Of a stretch of DNA of 11,043 nt, positions 7,557-11,043 are shown one piece after another (within the stretch, counting starts at the first letter, position 1; each line of letters begins with the position of its first letter). The DNA is taken from NCBI GenBank assembly GCA_947177925.1, contig CAMWWJ010000087.1:1-11043 (forward strand), written 5' to 3'. The notes beneath the pieces were generated by a model. That model was not told the DNA's origin, ran no database searches, and saw only the letters and a program-made list of their open reading frames with translations. Both the position numbers and the translations under genes were made by a program. Source of the DNA: an uncultured Lachnospiraceae bacterium. Its GTDB lineage: Bacteria; Bacillota; Clostridia; Lachnospirales; Lachnospiraceae.

Positions 7557-9890
7557 ATGAATAATATGGGGAAAAAGCTGTTACAGGAAAATAAAGGATT
7601 TTCAATGGTAGAATTGCTTATTGCAGTTATGATTTTATCCATTGTGGGCGTATCGCTGGTTGCATTCGTCCGCCAGAGTTCCAATACATACAATCATAAT
7701 ACTGCGGAAACTGATGTTCAGGAAGAGGCGCAGCTTACTGCCAATGCCATTACTGACCGGGTAATTGATTGTGAGACTCAGTTGAAGTTTTATGATGGGC
7801 ACGAATCGGTTGACAGTTCTGGAGTTACTTCTTATGAATCCTTTGTTGTAAAATATAAGAATGCATCCGGTACTGAGGTTACCTTGAATAATGCCAAGAT
7901 TCTGCAGCTGATTAATAGTAATAGTAAGGTCAAGTCCATCATTTTTTTTGATAAAGCAAGCAAGAGGATTTATTTTAACGAGGTTGCATGGGATGCGGCT
8001 GCTGCTGGCGGCAATGGTGACTGGGAATCTTTTAACTCTGACGAGGCGGAAATACTGGCTGATAATGTAGAGGACTTTACGGTTGATACCAGTAAACTTT
8101 CCAATGATAAGATTCTTGAATTTGATATTACTTATGCCCGGAGAAATAAGAGCTATAAGGGAAATTATCAGGTACATATGCGTAATGATGTAGTTGAAGG
8201 GACCAATGCAAGGCCTGATGGACCAACGGGCTCTGAAATAACCAGAGTGAAGGTGGAGCCTTCAGAGGCTCGCATTCAAGTGAAAAGGGATCAGCCGTTG
8301 CAGCTTAAGAGTAGTAATTCTACAGGGCTTTTTATGGCAACTGCATATGGCAGCGCAGGGATTAGTCAGGAATTTGACTGGTCCATGAATACTACTCCGG
8401 ATGCGGCAGGGGTACATATCGACATAACTTCGGGTCCAGTTACTTTGGACAATGGTTGTTATCTCAGGCAGCATACTATGACCCCTCCTTTTCCGGATCC
8501 TTCTGTCAGAAGTTTCCGGTTGGTGGCAACTTCAAGGCAGGATCCCAGCAAGTCAGGCTATGCAACCATTTATATAGATAAAGTGATAAGCGTATCGGTA
8601 AACCCTACTGCATCATTACATTATGACGAGGAAGGAAAGCCTGTAACAGGAAAAAATACTTCCATTGCCTTTAATGCAGCAGTAGAGGTATGGAACTTAG
8701 GTCGTGGAGATCAGGAGGTTACATGGAAGCTGTATAAGGACGTTGCCGATTCTTCAGGAAACTTTAACAATAACTGGCAGACTCCCAACAGCGCAAGCGA
8801 GGCGGCAATGAATGGCTCAACTGTTGTTTTGAAAGACAGTATCAATTCTTCTTTCCGCTTTAAGGTAGAGGCAACTTCCACGTTTGACAATGCGGTAAAG
8901 GGTGAGTATATTTTTTACATATCAGATACGATACGCACAAGCAATCTCTTTCTTGTCCGTGGTGTGAATATGGATTTAGAGTCTCATTTTCTGGCAAATC
9001 CTACAGCGATAGCGGGGGATGTTACATCACTTATCAGTGTGAATAAGATTGAGATAACCAGTGTGCCGGGGTATCCGGGGGACTTCCATTCCTTTATTAG
9101 TTTAAATAATGACAATGTTATGTATGTGGATTTTGATGCATATCATGATGGAAATCTGGCTCGGAGGAAAAAGTTTTATGAGGAACTGGATATTGAGTTA
9201 AAGGTATATTATACGACTCCAGCCGGTTCAGATAATAGAACCACACATATTAAACTGCCGTTAGTAAATGTAACAAAGGTAGGGCCTACAACAGGACATA
9301 TTGTAATCCGTAAGGGAGCTTCAACCGATATTACTGTTTCCACTCAGGGCTATAATATAGTAAAAACTTCCCAGATGAGTGCATTTTTGGATGATGTAAA
9401 GGTAGCCGGCAGCGGAAGCAGTTCAAACAGATTTTTGACTTGCAGAATGCTCACTTCGGAAAATGGAAAAAGCATTTTAGGAACTCGGGATGTGGCAGTA
9501 ACAGAGGCTAAATTCAGGCTGTCAACTGGTGCTACCGAGAGACGGTATCCTACGGAACCCATTAATCTGAGAATTGCACTGGATGATTATTATGTGATTT
9601 CAAATAAGGATATGGTTTCTTTTGTAAATTATGATGTGTATGTGGCAAATGTAGAAGGAAGCACGACCTTTATTCCGGGACCGGGTAGTGTGGATTTCCC
9701 AGCATCTTCTATCCCGCGTAACGGCAGTTACCAATCTGTAAGTATTCCGGTATATACGAATTCAAGCCCCGGAACGTCTCAATCACTCAGGGTTCGTTAT
9801 GGCAATAAAGGAAACGGATACGAGATAGAATATAATGGAACCAGATATGCTTTTGATGAAACTTATAAGTATTGGAGACTGAATAAATAA
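7557..9890 (+). CDS. Large PilW/GspJ-like minor pilin with Ig-like (Big2-type) repeats
   Basis: The 777-residue product starts with a 14-residue leader (MNNMGKKLLQENKG) and mature FSMVELLIAVMILSIVGVSL, with Glu19 at +5 and a packing helix at about 15-38. The downstream AFVRQSSNTYNHNTAETDVQEEAQLTAN region resembles PilW/GspJ/ComGF pilins, which usually have about 200-350 residues. The extra length is extracytoplasmic. Two tandem segments at about 228-341 and 343-457 read like bacterial Ig-like group 2 domains: each opens with an I-x-V-x-V-x-P type strand (ITRVKVEPSEA; VISVSVNPTAS), has a central tryptophan strand (FDWSM; VTWKL), and ends with a FRxxATS-like strand and a Tyr/Ile strand (FRLVATSRQD; FKVEATSTFD). 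Such domains are common in surface adhesins and act as spacers or ligand binders. Residues 460-777 are also strand-rich with no domain I can name; the protein ends TYKYWRLNK. It is likely a tip-associated minor pilin. Confidence 0.85.
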   Translation: MNNMGKKLLQENKGFSMVELLIAVMILSIVGVSLVAFVRQSSNTYNHNTAETDVQEEAQLTANAITDRVIDCETQLKFYDGHESVDSSGVTSYESFVVKYKNASGTEVTLNNAKILQLINSNSKVKSIIFFDKASKRIYFNEVAWDAAAAGGNGDWESFNSDEAEILADNVEDFTVDTSKLSNDKILEFDITYARRNKSYKGNYQVHMRNDVVEGTNARPDGPTGSEITRVKVEPSEARIQVKRDQPLQLKSSNSTGLFMATAYGSAGISQEFDWSMNTTPDAAGVHIDITSGPVTLDNGCYLRQHTMTPPFPDPSVRSFRLVATSRQDPSKSGYATIYIDKVISVSVNPTASLHYDEEGKPVTGKNTSIAFNAAVEVWNLGRGDQEVTWKLYKDVADSSGNFNNNWQTPNSASEAAMNGSTVVLKDSINSSFRFKVEATSTFDNAVKGEYIFYISDTIRTSNLFLVRGVNMDLESHFLANPTAIAGDVTSLISVNKIEITSVPGYPGDFHSFISLNNDNVMYVDFDAYHDGNLARRKKFYEELDIELKVYYTTPAGSDNRTTHIKLPLVNVTKVGPTTGHIVIRKGASTDITVSTQGYNIVKTSQMSAFLDDVKVAGSGSSSNRFLTCRMLTSENGKSILGTRDVAVTEAKFRLSTGATERRYPTEPINLRIALDDYYVISNKDMVSFVNYDVYVANVEGSTTFIPGPGSVDFPASSIPRNGSYQSVSIPVYTNSSPGTSQSLRVRYGNKGNGYEIEYNGTRYAFDETYKYWRLNK

Positions 9891-9902
9891 AATGCCCAAA
9901 GC

Positions 9903-9908
9903 AGGTGA
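9903..9908 (+). promoter_or_regulatory. First of two candidate ribosome binding sites for the last gene
   Basis: AGGTGA lies 6 bases before ATG 9915, which is in frame with the preferred ATG at 9933. Using it would add MQWREN to the N-terminus. The same AGGTGA core serves the two preceding pilin genes. Confidence 0.45.
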
Positions 9909-9921
9909 ACCACAATGCAAT

Positions 9922-9927
9922 GGAGGG
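9922..9927 (+). promoter_or_regulatory. Preferred ribosome binding site for the last gene
   Basis: GGAGGG lies 5 bases before ATG 9933 and is a stronger match than the AGGTGA at 9903-9908. It lies inside the coding region if ATG 9915 is used instead. Confidence 0.65.
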
Positions 9928-9932
9928 AAAAT

Positions 9933-11043
9933 ATGGAAAAGGGAAAGAAAAAGCTTATTATCAGAATATTGAACACAGCAGTTGTGTTAGCCGTTGCCAT
10001 TGCAATCTGTACCTTTGTTGCGAAAAAGACTACGGAACAGGTAGAGGCTAGTACAAATATTTTGCAGAAGGTGTCAACAAAATATACAGGCGGTAATTTT
10101 AAGATTTTGGAAGTGGTGCCAGAACATGCGGCTAATGAAAATGAAGAAATCGGATATTTTGTAAAGGATAAGAACAGTGATAAGGATTTTAGAGAGGTTT
10201 CTCGGGCAAAATCCATTGGAAGCCTATTTACTCCAGATCCGGATGAAGGCATTTCCAATTTGCTTATGATGCGTAATTATGGTTTGATTAAGGATTATGG
10301 CGTTGATTATGGAAATCAAAGCGGATTTGTATCGGATAATCCGGTTTATTCAGACAGCGCTACATTTGCAAGCAATCCCACTTCAGGATTTGAACTTGCA
10401 GATAAACAGTATGTAGCCGGTATATTTGAGATGGATCCGGGAAATGCAGGGAATTATCAGATGGATACGAACAAATATTTTATTGATAGTTCCGGCACGA
10501 TTAATGTAATGAAGGGAGTAAGTGAAAATAGTGTTTCAAAAAACAGTTATAACTTTGGCGGTGGAGCTCTTACAAGAACTCTTTCCGTCATTGCCAATAC
10601 GGATGGGGTAACGGAAGAGATCCCTGCGAAAGAAACGCCGGAAGTAAACAATCAGGATGAAGTAACTGTTACAGTGGAAGATGATGAGGAGCCTGCTTCC
10701 AATGAAGGTAATGGAGAAAAGGAGAAGAATCTGGAAGAAAAAGAACCACAGTCTCCACAGAATTCTCCGGCTACAGAAAACCAACCGGGAGGGAATCTGT
10801 TGCAGGGAATGGAAATAGACACCAATCCTGCGGAGGGGAGCTATGGAAATAGAAATTATCAGTGGCTGGGTGCCACAGCCACAGAGAGTAACTATGAGCC
10901 GGTAGCAGAAGGAGACCGGTTCAATAAAGGACTTCCGGAAGGCATCGAATGGGTAGGCAATGGCACAGGTAATGTAAGGTTTACGGAAACTCCTGCCGGA
11001 AAGTATTATGGTTATGCAATCAGAGACCTATATTATAATACTG
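9933..11043 (+). CDS. Large membrane-anchored extracytoplasmic protein, partial (3' end beyond window)
   Basis: The frame stays open from ATG 9933 to the window edge, giving 370 residues plus one base; the gene is cut off. It has a basic tail (MEKGKKKLIIR), then a hydrophobic helix at about 12-30 (ILNTAVVLAVAIAICTFVA) with no clear signal peptidase or lipobox site, so an N-in membrane anchor is likelier than a cleaved signal. It is not a pilin: there is no Gly-Phe cleavage site and no Glu5. The exported part contains FKILEVVPEHA and EIGYFVKD near residues 54-77, resembling an ILE-x-VP motif I associate tentatively with large uncharacterised clostridial surface proteins (perhaps the DUF5057 group). 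A disordered Glu/Pro/Asn-rich linker spans about 228-288. More folded, Tyr/Gly-rich sequence follows. By position after the minor pilins it could be a PilY1-like partner of the fibre tip, but I see no PilY1 beta-propeller or VWA signature. Function unknown. Confidence 0.75.
   Translation, partial: MEKGKKKLIIRILNTAVVLAVAIAICTFVAKKTTEQVEASTNILQKVSTKYTGGNFKILEVVPEHAANENEEIGYFVKDKNSDKDFREVSRAKSIGSLFTPDPDEGISNLLMMRNYGLIKDYGVDYGNQSGFVSDNPVYSDSATFASNPTSGFELADKQYVAGIFEMDPGNAGNYQMDTNKYFIDSSGTINVMKGVSENSVSKNSYNFGGGALTRTLSVIANTDGVTEEIPAKETPEVNNQDEVTVTVEDDEEPASNEGNGEKEKNLEEKEPQSPQNSPATENQPGGNLLQGMEIDTNPAEGSYGNRNYQWLGATATESNYEPVAEGDRFNKGLPEGIEWVGNGTGNVRFTETPAGKYYGYAIRDLYYNT

Noticed and set aside
7635..8177. 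180-codon open frame on the minus strand
   Set aside because: It is antisense to the pilin N-terminal region of the PilW/GspJ-like gene, and no family resemblance is seen in its translation.
9863..10258. 131-codon open frame on the minus strand across the junction of the last two genes
   Set aside because: It is antisense to a continuous forward frame with good start signals; its hydrophobic stretches are complements of Lys/Glu-rich coding sequence.
1..11043. CRISPR arrays, insertion sequences, tRNA or rRNA genes, riboswitches
   Set aside because: No regular direct repeats with spacers, transposase-like proteins, terminal inverted repeats or structured RNA hallmarks were seen on either strand by reading.

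Overview
The window looks like one long rightward type IV pilus (T4P)-type operon from a low- to mid-GC Gram-positive anaerobe, most likely a clostridial/Lachnospiraceae-like Firmicute. Evidence for this: moderate AT-richness, strong AGGAGG-type ribosome binding sites, short gaps between genes, and an inner-membrane assembly module (PilM, PilN, PilO) with no PilP or PilQ, as expected without an outer membrane. The assignment to a taxon is inference; no RNA gene or taxon-specific marker is present.

Layout: bases 1-117 are non-coding or the end of an upstream gap, with stops in all three forward frames. 118-1950 encodes a natural PilM-PilN fusion. 1964-2809 encodes a PilO-like protein. 2868-4592, 4610-6955, 6964-7548 and 7557-9890 encode four different class III (type IV pilin-like) proteins resembling, in order, PilV/GspI, PilX/GspK, FimT/GspH and PilW/GspJ. 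9933 to the window end is the start of a large membrane-anchored extracytoplasmic protein that runs off the window. All genes are on the + strand. Gaps are 8 to 58 bases and I see no terminator between them, so a single transcription unit is likely; its promoter is probably upstream of the window.

How the parts work together: the PilM-PilN fusion and the PilO-like protein would form the membrane alignment platform linking the cytoplasmic motor (not in this window) to the growing fibre. The four minor pilins match the full H-I-J-K set known to prime assembly and cap the tip of T4P and type II secretion pseudopili. Three of them are several times larger than usual and carry big, probably beta-rich exported domains, one with two Ig-like (Big2-type) repeats. 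The final partial gene sits where pilY1 sits in proteobacterial minor-pilin operons and may encode a tip-associated or surface partner. The most unusual points are the PilM-PilN fusion with degraded actin-fold nucleotide motifs, the very large minor pilins, and the unidentified large surface protein. The motor ATPases, PilC, the prepilin peptidase and an obvious small major pilin are not in the window.
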